Source: a virus. Taken from it: a stretch of 40,464 bases of DNA. How positions within the stretch are numbered: position 1 is the first letter of the stretch; every line of letters begins with the position of its first letter. Below, piece by piece: positions 1 to 5,390 of this stretch. The notes under the pieces are model-generated. The model was not told where the DNA came from. It did not search any database and saw only the letters and a list, made by a program, of their open reading frames with translations. A program made the translations under genes and the position numbers. The stretch spans positions 1 to 40,464 of the IMG/VR virus record IMGVR_UViG_3300023106_000008; one strand, written 5' to 3'.

Positions 1-110
1 TGAAAGTTACTATAGTCGATAGAAAAACCTTTTTCTTCTACAATTTCTGCAATTTCAAATAGTGTTTCTTCATCCTTGATGAACAATACCTTGTTTTCAA
101 ATTGTTTCAT
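1..110 (-). CDS. 5' part of the small acidic protein also seen whole at 40208-40447
   Basis: This is the first 36 codons of the 79-residue protein annotated at 40208-40447, cut by the window edge and duplicated by the terminal repeat. The ATG at 108-110 overlaps the TGA of the upstream YopX-like gene (107-109). It is not a separate gene but the same locus after circularisation. Confidence 0.9.
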   Translation of the reverse strand, partial: MKQFENKVLFIKDEETLFEIAEIVEEKGFSIDYSNF

Positions 111-127
111 AGTAATTCTGGGTTTTC
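1..127. repeat. 127-bp direct terminal repeat (left copy)
   Basis: Bases 1-127 are identical to 40338-40464. Genes are continuous across the join: the gene starting at 40447 reappears at 110, and its ATG overlaps the stop of the gene at 107-493 as ATGA. The simplest reading is a circular contig whose ends carry an assembly overlap. 127 is a common largest k-mer in short-read assembly, so the length may be technical rather than a biological terminal redundancy. Confidence 0.97.
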
Positions 128-493
128 GTGAATGTTTCCTACTATTTCGTTTTCAAAAGCAAACAATGGATAATGCTCTTTTCCGACACACCATAAACCA
201 TTGATTTGTTTTACTTCTCCTTTTACTTGTTTCCAGTCTGAAAAATAAAGATGCTCGGATTGGATATTTTGAATTACTATATCTCCTCCATAAATATCTT
301 GTGTGTGTTTGTCTTTAAAACCCGTTAATTGTCCAACTGATTCAGGTTTTACTTCATGATACGAATAGTCATAATCATTTTCTCCTAATTCCATAACCTG
401 TATTTCTGGTATTGGGTTGTAAGAAATTAAGGAACCGTAAACAAAGTAATTAAGTTCTAAATCTAAACCTCTAAATTTAATTTCTCTATTCAT
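107..493 (-). CDS. YopX family protein (128 aa)
   Basis: The N-terminus (NREIKFRGLDL), the central turn QLTGFKDKHTQDIYGGDIV and the C-terminus IVGNIHENPELL are the hallmarks of the YopX family, found in many phages of Firmicutes and Bacteroidetes. The biochemical role is unknown. A second family member lies on the other strand at 3818-4180 with the same two ends (SREIKFRVFDQ and VIGNIHDNPELL). The gene is the last of the left early operon before the circle junction and overlaps the next gene by ATGA. Family call is firm; function is not known. Confidence 0.88.
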   Translation of the reverse strand: MNREIKFRGLDLELNYFVYGSLISYNPIPEIQVMELGENDYDYSYHEVKPESVGQLTGFKDKHTQDIYGGDIVIQNIQSEHLYFSDWKQVKGEVKQINGLWCVGKEHYPLFAFENEIVGNIHENPELL

Positions 494-496
494 AAT

Positions 497-643
497 TCAA
501 TAAATACATTTGTTAGAAAATGGCAAATCAAAAACTTCATCAAACTGATTAATTTCGCTTTGCGTTTCTGTTGGTGTTTCATCATTGATGAACTTTTCAG
601 CAATACTTAAATTGTGCTTATTTGTTATTTCGTGTAGGCTCAT
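497..643 (-). CDS. small hypothetical protein (48 aa)
   Basis: I do not recognise this protein. The open frame can be extended to a TTG at 688, but that would overlap the upstream gene by 44 bases. The ATG at 641-643 follows the upstream TAA by a single base, the usual spacing in this operon, so I take it as the start. The product is hydrophilic and acidic in the middle (INDETPTETQSE). It sits between a possible DNA-binding protein and the YopX-like gene, in the operon driven from the promoter at 1107-1132. Confidence 0.65.
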   Translation of the reverse strand: MSLHEITNKHNLSIAEKFINDETPTETQSEINQFDEVFDLPFSNKCIY

Positions 644-644
644 T

Positions 645-878
645 TTATGTGATTTTAAGAGTTCCTGATATTTCGCATCCGTAATCAAATCCGTGAAATT
701 CTACTGATTTTTCCCCTGTAAGCTTTGCGTATTTGCTTATCATTTCCAGTCCGTTTGCGCGTCTGTAATCACGGCTTAATACGTCTTGTCTTACGTTTGC
801 ATCTTCTGCAAGTTCTTTTCTCTTGCCAAAAGGGTATTTTGAATCTACCCAATTTTGAAATGTTGTTTTTTGTTCCAT
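645..878 (-). CDS. small probable helix-turn-helix DNA-binding protein (77 aa)
   Basis: Residues of about 18-45 (KRKELAEDANVRQDVLSRDYRR) have the spacing and polarity of a Cro/XRE-like helix-turn-helix: a basic first helix, a short turn, then an Arg-rich recognition helix. No other domain fits in 77 residues. It is the second gene after the operator-bearing promoter at 1107-1132, a typical place for a Cro-like autoregulator. The helix-turn-helix call is by eye and the link to that operator is inference. Confidence 0.6.
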   Translation of the reverse strand: MEQKTTFQNWVDSKYPFGKRKELAEDANVRQDVLSRDYRRANGLEMISKYAKLTGEKSVEFHGFDYGCEISGTLKIT

Positions 879-887
879 ATTATTGTT

Positions 888-1070
888 TTATTTTACGTTA
901 TAATTTTGTGAGTTATCTGCTTTTTCGCCTGTTTGTTGAAAGTGGTTAATTTTTTCCATATCTCGCTCCCATTGAATCATAGCATTCCCTTTTGGCGAAA
1001 ATGATATTAATAAAATAATTGATGAAAGAAATAATAAAATTCCAATTGTTGCTTTTAATGACGTTTTCAT
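888..1070 (-). CDS. small single-pass membrane protein (60 aa)
   Basis: The frame opens upstream at a TTG (1109), but that lies inside the promoter. The ATG at 1068-1070 is the likely start and follows a 36-nt leader that is nearly the same as the one before the gene at 31534-31764. Residues 8-26 (ATIGILLFLSSIILLISF) form one membrane segment after a short basic N-terminus, and the rest is hydrophilic. It is the first gene of the left early operon. Function unknown; small early membrane proteins of phages often act on the host envelope or exclude other phages, but nothing here shows that. Confidence 0.7.
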   Translation of the reverse strand: MKTSLKATIGILLFLSSIILLISFSPKGNAMIQWERDMEKINHFQQTGEKADNSQNYNVK

Positions 1071-1106
1071 AATATTATATTTTAATGTTGTTGTTATTAA
1101 CTTGTA

Positions 1107-1132
1107 CAAATATACAACTATTTATTAGTTGT
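1107..1132 (-). promoter_or_regulatory. early promoter with overlapping palindromic operator
   Basis: On the minus strand TATATTTG (1114-1107) matches the flavobacterial -7 element TAnnTTTG. Directly upstream is a perfect inverted repeat, ACAACTA-5 nt-TAGTTGT (1114-1132), which occupies the spacer and shares one base with the -7 box. I see no TTG at the usual -33 distance, so the promoter may need an activator. The position suits a repressor or Cro-like protein controlling the operon 1070 to the circle junction. Confidence 0.7.
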
Positions 1133-1171
1133 GATATTGTAAATATGTTAAAGTTTCAAATTAAAGCAAAC

Positions 1172-1204
1172 AAAAAACCCTAACACTTGTAAATGCTAGG
1201 GTTT
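1172..1204 (-). terminator. intrinsic terminator after the spanin gene
   Basis: AAACCCTA and TAGGGTTT (1175-1182 and 1197-1204) form an 8-bp stem followed on the minus strand by a run of six T. It ends the lysis-region transcript before the early promoter at 1107-1132. Confidence 0.85.
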
Positions 1205-1232
1205 AAGATTAAGATATTTTTGAATTGCTATC

Positions 1233-1712
1233 TTATTTTGATAAGTTTTTCGCTATTTCTGATATAGATATGCTATTTTTATTGATGGTTTTGTACATTA
1301 AAAATAAAGCGATTCCACCTAAAATAGTGATCATTCCGAAACCGTATAAAATCCAGGTTGTGTTGACTTCTTCTTTTTTAACGGAATCCTTTTCCTTGAT
1401 GAATTCCTTAATTTCTCGGTTTTCCTTTTTAAATTCCTCTATAACCGATGCAAAACAATCTATTGATGTTATCTGACCTTGCGTGTTGTAAACGGTCTTT
1501 AAAGTTGTTCCCTGTCTGTTTGTGGTGTATATTGTGGTGTCTTTATAAGTTATTTTGGGAACTATATAAGTTACCGTATCTCCTTTTCGGAAAGTCTTTG
1601 TTTCTATTTGTTCTTTAAATTCGGTGTCTGTTTTTGACTTTGAAGCCTGTTTGTAGATGTCGCAGGATTGAAACATTAAAGCTATTAGGAATATTTTAAA
1701 TTTTGATTTCAT
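1233..1712 (-). CDS. lipoprotein with C-terminal membrane segment, candidate unimolecular spanin (159 aa)
   Basis: Residues 1-16 are a basic then hydrophobic signal ending in a lipobox (LMFQSC, Cys17). The middle is polar, with a charged probable coiled coil (about 88-112, EEFKKENREIKEFIKEKD). A single membrane segment follows (about 119-141, WILYGFGMITILGGIALFLMY) with a short polar tail. A lipoylated N-terminus for the outer membrane plus a C-terminal inner-membrane anchor is the topology of u-spanins such as T1 gp11, which bridge the periplasm and fuse the membranes in the last step of lysis. The gene lies just downstream of the holin and endolysin block, which supports this. Sequence homology is not claimed; an unrelated membrane lipoprotein is the alternative. 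Confidence 0.65.
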   Translation of the reverse strand: MKSKFKIFLIALMFQSCDIYKQASKSKTDTEFKEQIETKTFRKGDTVTYIVPKITYKDTTIYTTNRQGTTLKTVYNTQGQITSIDCFASVIEEFKKENREIKEFIKEKDSVKKEEVNTTWILYGFGMITILGGIALFLMYKTINKNSISISEIAKNLSK

Positions 1713-1816
1713 GAGTGAAAATTTCTATAGTAAGCTACCTTGAATAACTTAACATCGTGTTTGTGTATTTCCGGAAGTCCTATAATATTTACTCCAATAT
1801 TAAAATACAAAGTCAT
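1709..1816 (-). CDS. tiny ORF translationally coupled to the spanin candidate (35 aa)
   Basis: An ATG at 1814-1816 opens 35 codons that end in TGA overlapping the ATG of the lipoprotein gene (ATGA). The 10-base gap to the upstream stop and the exact coupling are typical of real genes in this genome. The peptide has no membrane segment or motif I know, and is basic near its end (KHDVKLFKVAYYRN). It may be a real small protein or a coupling leader for the spanin candidate. Confidence 0.5.
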   Translation of the reverse strand: MTLYFNIGVNIIGLPEIHKHDVKLFKVAYYRNFHS

Positions 1817-1826
1817 AAATATTCTT

Positions 1827-2141
1827 TTAGTTTTTTTCATCAGACAAAATTATATCGGCAAATACAGCCATTATTGAAAATAGATTCGCAAGTTCGTAGG
1901 TTGATTCTGCACCATTAGCTATTAACTTCCCGTCTGACCAAGCTTTATAGCAATAGGCTAAATTATTTTTTACTGTTAATATTTCTATGTCTATACATTC
2001 CTGTTCTCTAAGGTATTTTTTTACATAAGAAACTTGTACAAATTCTGGAATATCATCAAAAATTTGTTTGTATGGAGCAAGTTCTTGCTTGTCTAGCCAA
2101 TTTAAAAAATCTTCCTTTAATTTTGATTTAGGTAAATTCAT
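1827..2141 (-). CDS. hypothetical protein (104 aa)
   Basis: A soluble, acidic protein without a signal peptide or known motif. The N-terminal half is predicted helical by composition (KLKEDFLNWLDKQELAPYK); the C-terminus is hydrophobic (ANLFSIMAVFADIIL) but too short and charged at its end to be a clear membrane span. It is the first gene after the structured leader at 2142-2216 and precedes the coupled small ORF and spanin candidate, so it may be part of a late lysis transcript. I do not recognise the family. Confidence 0.7.
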   Translation of the reverse strand: MNLPKSKLKEDFLNWLDKQELAPYKQIFDDIPEFVQVSYVKKYLREQECIDIEILTVKNNLAYCYKAWSDGKLIANGAESTYELANLFSIMAVFADIILSDEKN

Positions 2142-2216
2142 AAAACATAATTTAAAAATTAATCCCCGCCACTTCGCTACAAAATGACGGGGATAAAAAG
2201 TTTAGTGTAGCGATTG
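2142..2216 (-). ncRNA. structured leader L2 with 5' element complementary to hairpin loop
   Basis: On the minus strand the octamer TCGCTACA (2213-2206) is perfectly complementary to TGTAGCGA (2181-2174) in the 13-nt loop of a hairpin with a 10-bp stem (ATCCCCGTCA with TGGCGGGGAT, 2194-2185 with 2171-2162, one G-U). The hairpin ends 20 nt before the ATG at 2141 and is followed by an A/T stretch with five T. TATATTTA at 2224-2217 resembles a -7 box but is only 3 nt from the octamer, so the real 5' end is less certain here than in the other four leaders. Confidence 0.7.
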
Positions 2217-2225
2217 TAAATATAA

Positions 2226-2254
2226 ACAAAAAAACCCGATGTTGCTATCGGGTT
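2226..2254 (-). terminator. intrinsic terminator after the lysis genes
   Basis: AACCCGAT and ATCGGGTT (2233-2240, 2247-2254) form a perfect 8-bp stem with a 6-nt loop. On the minus strand seven T follow. It separates the endolysin transcript from leader L2. Confidence 0.85.
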
Positions 2255-2311
2255 AATTATTAACTCAAACCATTAAGTTATGAAAAACACATTCAAATAT
2301 ACAAATTATTT

Positions 2312-2377
2312 CTATACAGAAGTGCCTCCTAATTTATTTCCGTGAACTACATCACCGTACCAAGTGTAATTTTTCAT
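2312..2377 (-). CDS. micro-ORF (21 aa)
   Basis: ATG at 2375-2377 opens 21 codons (MKNYTWYGDVVHGNKLGGTSV) ending in TAG. Composition with Trp, two Gly-rich turns and no stop-prone codons is unlike random AT-rich sequence. It lies in the 180-bp gap between the endolysin and the terminator, after a second micro-ORF that starts with the same ATGAAAAAT. Translation is unproven. Confidence 0.35.
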   Translation of the reverse strand: MKNYTWYGDVVHGNKLGGTSV

Positions 2378-2394
2378 TTTATTTGTTTTTTAGT

Positions 2395-2430
2395 TTAACC
2401 TTCCCAAGAGTGACCTTTTTTATTTTTCAT
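2395..2430 (-). CDS. micro-ORF (11 aa)
   Basis: ATG at 2428-2430 opens MKNKKGHSWEG followed by TAA. It shares the ATGAAAAAT start with the 21-codon ORF downstream. Too short to judge by coding statistics; it may be a relic or a leader-type peptide. Confidence 0.25.
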   Translation of the reverse strand: MKNKKGHSWEG

Positions 2431-2440
2431 GTTTTATTTA

Positions 2441-2866
2441 TTATTTTAATTCAAAATGCGCCGGATCAAAAAGAGTTTTAAAATCGCCTCCCCAAGTAAT
2501 TCCAATACCTAAGCATTTTGCAACTGCTTTGATATGTACAGAAATTAATTTAAGCTTTGGAATTACTTGTTTATCCGATAACTGTACTTTTCCATCGTAA
2601 AAAGGAAATAAGTCAACAGCGTGTCCGTAACCGTCTGATTTTGCCTGATGGTTTGACTTCTTTTTTACTCCGTCGGCGTTGGTTACTATTTTGCCCTTAG
2701 CCGTTCTTCCTTGCGCATATAGTGACTGCTGATACTCTATAGTTCTTACTCCTTGAACAATTGTAAAGTCAACAGGACTTTCTTTGATTGCTTCGGTCAT
2801 TAATTTAATCAAATTCGGATGAACTCCTTTTAAAGTATCTAAACTTCTTTGTGAAAATTTATTCAT
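2441..2866 (-). CDS. endolysin, M15-family peptidase (141 aa)
   Basis: The protein cleaves peptide cross-bridges of peptidoglycan during lysis, probably as an L-Ala-D-Glu type endopeptidase. The M15 zinc motifs are visible: SNH (71-73), GHAVDLF (81-87, with Asp85) and the C-terminal DPAHFEL (His137), preceded by a conserved W-GGD (125-128). Length fits the short phage M15 enzymes. Compared with the usual SxHxxGxAxD pattern there is an insertion between the SxH and AVDL parts. There is no signal peptide, so export depends on the holin encoded immediately upstream, 2 bases away. Confidence 0.88.
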   Translation of the reverse strand: MNKFSQRSLDTLKGVHPNLIKLMTEAIKESPVDFTIVQGVRTIEYQQSLYAQGRTAKGKIVTNADGVKKKSNHQAKSDGYGHAVDLFPFYDGKVQLSDKQVIPKLKLISVHIKAVAKCLGIGITWGGDFKTLFDPAHFELK

Positions 2867-2868
2867 AA

Positions 2869-3231
2869 TTATTTACGTTTAAAAAAATTAACTATGCTGT
2901 CCTGCGCAACATTTACCAATGAAGTAAGAAAAATGTCAACGTTAAATTTATAGATGATGAATCCTGCTATATCTTTGCTCAACATAGCAATCAAAGACAA
3001 TACTCCAGGCACATATATTTCTTCGATGTGCTTATAAACTACCGCGCTGAAAGCATAAACTATCCCTACTGCAATTATAATTGAAAGCAGAACATTTATA
3101 TACGATATTTTTTTATTTTCCCTTTGCATTTCTACAGCTATTTTTATACCGACTCCAATAATTGCGGGGACAATTATCTTTGTAAAAAAAGCTAAAAGCT
3201 CATTCGATAGGTTTTGTAGTCTTTCTGGCAT
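2869..3231 (-). CDS. holin (120 aa)
   Basis: Three hydrophobic segments are visible at about 14-32, 45-66 and 73-93, with a basic C-terminal tail (VNFFKRK). Size, topology and position immediately before the M15 endolysin fit a phage holin, which opens the inner membrane to release the endolysin. No family signature beyond that is evident to me. The gene overlaps the upstream membrane-protein gene by 32 bases. Confidence 0.75.
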   Translation of the reverse strand: MPERLQNLSNELLAFFTKIIVPAIIGVGIKIAVEMQRENKKISYINVLLSIIIAVGIVYAFSAVVYKHIEEIYVPGVLSLIAMLSKDIAGFIIYKFNVDIFLTSLVNVAQDSIVNFFKRK

Positions 3232-3532
3232 ATCTAAGGTATGTTATAATTATCAAAATTAAGGCAAAAAAAGCCTCATTTAACCCAAATTTAGTATTAT
3301 CGAAAATTGTTTCATCTAGGAAATTATTTATAGATAAGCATAAAAGTACGAAACTAGCGACATATCTTTTAAAGTTTAACCAAATAAAAACACTTAAAAG
3401 CAAAAAAGCCAATGAATTACCGAAATAATAAATCGGTATTCCCGTTTTTTCTTTGATAATATCCCAAAACAGAAAAGCTATTACCGATACGATAATAGCT
3501 GTCCATAGTATTATTTTGTTTGACTTATCCAC
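3200..3532 (-). CDS. small multi-pass membrane protein of the lysis block (110 aa)
   Basis: Translation appears to start at a GTG (3530-3532), which overlaps the last codons of the 43-aa gene upstream. Four hydrophobic stretches (about 7-24, 33-50, 56-70, 86-102) indicate an integral membrane protein. It overlaps the holin by 32 bases. It could be a second holin, an antiholin or a pinholin-like partner; the sequence does not decide between these. Confidence 0.7.
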   Translation of the reverse strand: MDKSNKIILWTAIIVSVIAFLFWDIIKEKTGIPIYYFGNSLAFLLLSVFIWLNFKRYVASFVLLCLSINNFLDETIFDNTKFGLNEAFFALILIIITYLRYARKTTKPIE

Positions 3533-3656
3533 GGTCTTTAGGTCGTGTTCCGATAAGTTCCAAGCCTACACGCCCTAAGACTTCGTTAGCATCAGCAATA
3601 GCCTTGTCAATTGCTACTTGGTCAATTGGTTCGTCCCCTGTGTTTCCTCCTGCCAT
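3525..3656 (-). CDS. small conserved-looking protein at the head of the lysis operon (43 aa)
   Basis: ATG at 3654-3656 opens 43 codons ending in TAA, overlapping the GTG start of the next gene by 8 bases. The start is preceded by an A/T leader and the promoter at 3681-3713. Codon content is rich in Gly, Asp and Glu (MAGGNTGDEP start, GTRPKDRG end), unlike non-coding DNA here. The protein is soluble, without a signal or membrane segment. Function unknown; as first gene of the lysis transcript it might regulate lysis. Confidence 0.7.
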   Translation of the reverse strand: MAGGNTGDEPIDQVAIDKAIADANEVLGRVGLELIGTRPKDRG

Positions 3657-3680
3657 TTTAAATATTTTTTAGGTTAGGTG

Positions 3681-3713
3681 TAAAAGTAATGAAAATATTT
3701 TATATGTTTGCAA
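3681..3713 (-). promoter_or_regulatory. lysis-operon promoter
   Basis: On the minus strand TTG (3713-3711), a 22-nt spacer and TACTTTTA (3688-3681) fit the flavobacterial promoter pattern with one change in the last -7 base. Its -33 element abuts the -7 box of the plus-strand promoter (3703-3710), so the two face away from each other with overlapping footprints. Confidence 0.6.
3703..3710 (+). promoter_or_regulatory. promoter -7 element of the plus-strand cassette
   Basis: TATGTTTG is a full match to TAnnTTTG. No TTG is found 17-23 nt upstream. Transcription would start near 3717, just before the 5' element of leader L1. Confidence 0.6.
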
Positions 3714-3716
3714 TGT

Positions 3717-3817
3717 AGTTCACGACCTACGGAAAAATATAGCTAACTTTTTTAGCAATTAAAGAACCCTGCATCGTGTCGTGACTTTGCAGGGTTTCTT
3801 TTTTAAATTATTTTATT
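3717..3817 (+). ncRNA. structured leader L1 with terminator-like hairpin
   Basis: TCACGAC (3720-3726), 9 nt after the -7 box, is perfectly complementary to GTCGTGA (3778-3784) in the 14-nt loop of a hairpin. The stem is AACCCTGCA (3765-3773) with TGCAGGGTT (3788-3796), extended by AAAG/CTTT past a bulged T. It is followed by TTTTTT and ends about 18 nt before the ATG at 3818. This could be an attenuated leader or the source of a short RNA. Confidence 0.75.
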
Positions 3818-4180
3818 ATGAGTAGAGAAATTAAATTTAGAGTATTCGATCAGATTACAAAAACTATGAATCCAGTAACTTCAATGTGGGGATTTCCTGA
3901 AATAGAAACGGTATGCGTTCCTTTTGGAGACACAGTAAACACTTTGTTTCATAGTTTCGAGTTAATGCAGTTCACAGGATTAAAAGACAAGAATGGAACT
4001 GAAATTTACGAAGGAGATATATTACACAAGCCAATGCAAAGCGCAGTACCTAAATTTATAATTGAATGGAATGAATCTCAATGTTTGTTCGATGAAATAC
4101 CTAGACATGGAAATGGAAAATCAAAGGCCGATGAATTTACTGTTATAGGAAACATTCACGATAACCCAGAATTATTATGA
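3818..4180 (+). CDS. YopX family protein (120 aa)
   Basis: The ends SREIKFRVFDQ and VIGNIHDNPELL and the central LMQFTGLKDKNGTEIYEGDIL place it in the YopX family. It is a paralogue of the protein at 107-493 but differs much in the middle, so the pair is not a recent duplication. It is the first gene of the only plus-strand operon and is preceded by leader L1. Function of the family is unknown. Confidence 0.9.
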   Translation: MSREIKFRVFDQITKTMNPVTSMWGFPEIETVCVPFGDTVNTLFHSFELMQFTGLKDKNGTEIYEGDILHKPMQSAVPKFIIEWNESQCLFDEIPRHGNGKSKADEFTVIGNIHDNPELL

Positions 4181-4281
4181 AATTCGACAAAAGATATGCC
4201 TACACAGTATTGCTAACAGCTTATTTAATTGCTGTTTTAGTAGTTGGGTTTTTATTAAAATGTAATTTAGAGAAAATATGA
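4177..4281 (+). CDS. tiny single-pass membrane protein (34 aa)
   Basis: ATG at 4177 overlaps the YopX stop (ATGA), and its own TGA overlaps the ATG at 4278 in the same way, so the frame is locked between two coupled genes. Residues 9-28 (YTVLLTAYLIAVLVVGFLL) form one membrane span after a basic start. Function unknown. Confidence 0.72.
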   Translation: MKFDKRYAYTVLLTAYLIAVLVVGFLLKCNLEKI

Positions 4282-4562
4282 AAGCAAAAGAAAAAGCAAA
4301 GGAATTATTAGAAAAATATCAGTCAGAAAAAGTAATTACGTATCAAAGATCTTCTTCAAGTCCGATTGAAGAGTACGAATTAAGCGACTCAGAGGCGAAA
4401 TTTTGCATTAAAATTTTGATAGATGAAATAATTAAAAACAATGAAGAATTAGGTAAAAAAATGTTTTACGAGTTGGGAACAGATTCTTATTCTTCAAGGT
4501 GTTTAAATCAAGACAACTATTTCTTTTGGTTAGAAGTTAAATCAGAAATTGAAAAATTATGA
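4278..4562 (+). CDS. hypothetical phage protein (94 aa)
   Basis: Hydrophilic and probably all helical. The start KAKEKAKELLEKY, the central FCIKILIDEIIKNN and the end FWLEVKSEIEKL follow a pattern I associate with a small protein common in Bacteroidetes phages and prophages, of unknown role. It overlaps both neighbours by four bases, so the cassette is translated as a coupled unit. Confidence 0.78.
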   Translation: MKAKEKAKELLEKYQSEKVITYQRSSSSPIEEYELSDSEAKFCIKILIDEIIKNNEELGKKMFYELGTDSYSSRCLNQDNYFFWLEVKSEIEKL

Positions 4563-4930
4563 AAGCAGAAGAATTAAGAATAGGTAACGTAATTTCTACT
4601 CCTTATGGAGTTGGAAATGTTTATGGAATAAATCACGAATGTGTTCAAATAACGATTTTAGACGATAAAACAGTATTCGATTTTGATTTAGAAGAATGTA
4701 AACCAATACCTTTAACCGAAGAATGGCTTTTAAAGTTTGGTTTTGTAAATAGATATAGCAATGTATGGATGAAAGAAGATAATGAAAGAGAAAACGTATT
4801 TGAATTTGATGATAATAATCTTTATTTTACAGCAGAAGAGGGTGTAAATTATTCAGTAGCCATTAATAATATACATCAATTACAAAATTTTTATTTTGCG
4901 CTAACTGATACAGAACTTACAATTAAATAA
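4559..4930 (+). CDS. hypothetical phage protein (123 aa)
   Basis: The opening KAEELRIGNVISTPYGVGNVYGI and the phrase PIPLTEEWLLKFGF are typical of a widespread small protein of Bacteroidetes phages and prophages. Its role is not known. The N-terminal half looks like a small beta barrel (short alternating strands with Gly turns), the C-terminal half contains HQLQNFYFALTDTEL, also common in that group. Soluble, no signal. Confidence 0.78.
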   Translation: MKAEELRIGNVISTPYGVGNVYGINHECVQITILDDKTVFDFDLEECKPIPLTEEWLLKFGFVNRYSNVWMKEDNERENVFEFDDNNLYFTAEEGVNYSVAINNIHQLQNFYFALTDTELTIK

Positions 4931-4972
4931 ACTAAAACCTTTGAAGTGATATAGGGAACTTCTAAATTAATT

Positions 4973-5335
4973 ATGATTATATTTTTAATATTGATTGCGC
5001 TTACGTCAGCAGGGTTGCTTATAACTTATAAAAGTTATGATTATGACATTATAGGACTTATAATGAGTATGATTTTTGGTTGCTATCTAATAATGCACAC
5101 AATTATGTGGTCAGTTTCTAGCTATGGATATGAGATTTTTATGGTTAAGAGACAGGCTTTTGTTGAAACTTTAAAATATGCTAGGGAAAATAAAAATATG
5201 CTGGAATTAGCTTCAATTACAAAAGATATTTCAGAATGGAATCAAAAACTTTATGAGGCTAAATATGACAATAATGTTTTTTTATTAAAAGACTATATAG
5301 ACGATAGGGTTGAAAGTTTAGAACCAATTAAATAA
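4973..5335 (+). CDS. membrane protein with two N-terminal spans (120 aa)
   Basis: Residues about 1-19 and 27-48 are hydrophobic and form two membrane spans; the remaining 70 residues are polar and charged and probably lie in the cytoplasm. It is the last gene of the plus cassette and is separated from the gene before by 42 bases. It ends at the bidirectional terminator 5337-5371. No family recognised. Confidence 0.72.
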   Translation: MIIFLILIALTSAGLLITYKSYDYDIIGLIMSMIFGCYLIMHTIMWSVSSYGYEIFMVKRQAFVETLKYARENKNMLELASITKDISEWNQKLYEAKYDNNVFLLKDYIDDRVESLEPIK

Positions 5336-5336
5336 A

Positions 5337-5371
5337 AAAAATCCCCTGTCGAATCAACGCAGGGGATTTTT
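5337..5371. terminator. bidirectional terminator between convergent operons
   Basis: AAAAATCCCCTG (5337-5348) and CAGGGGATTTTT (5360-5371) form a 12-bp stem with T-runs on both strands. It serves the plus cassette from the left and the virion block from the right. Confidence 0.9.
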
Positions 5372-5390
5372 CATTTTAAACATATAATGC

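Noticed and set aside
2294-2301. TATATTTG on the minus strand between the micro-ORFs and the lysis terminator
   Set aside because: No -33 TTG at the right distance, and the transcript would meet the terminator at 2226-2254 after about 30 nt. Kept only as a possible source of a very short RNA.
3818-5335. Whether the plus-strand cassette is a defence or toxin-antitoxin locus
   Set aside because: None of the five proteins shows a toxin, antitoxin, nuclease or kinase motif. Two match small conserved phage proteins and one is YopX-like.
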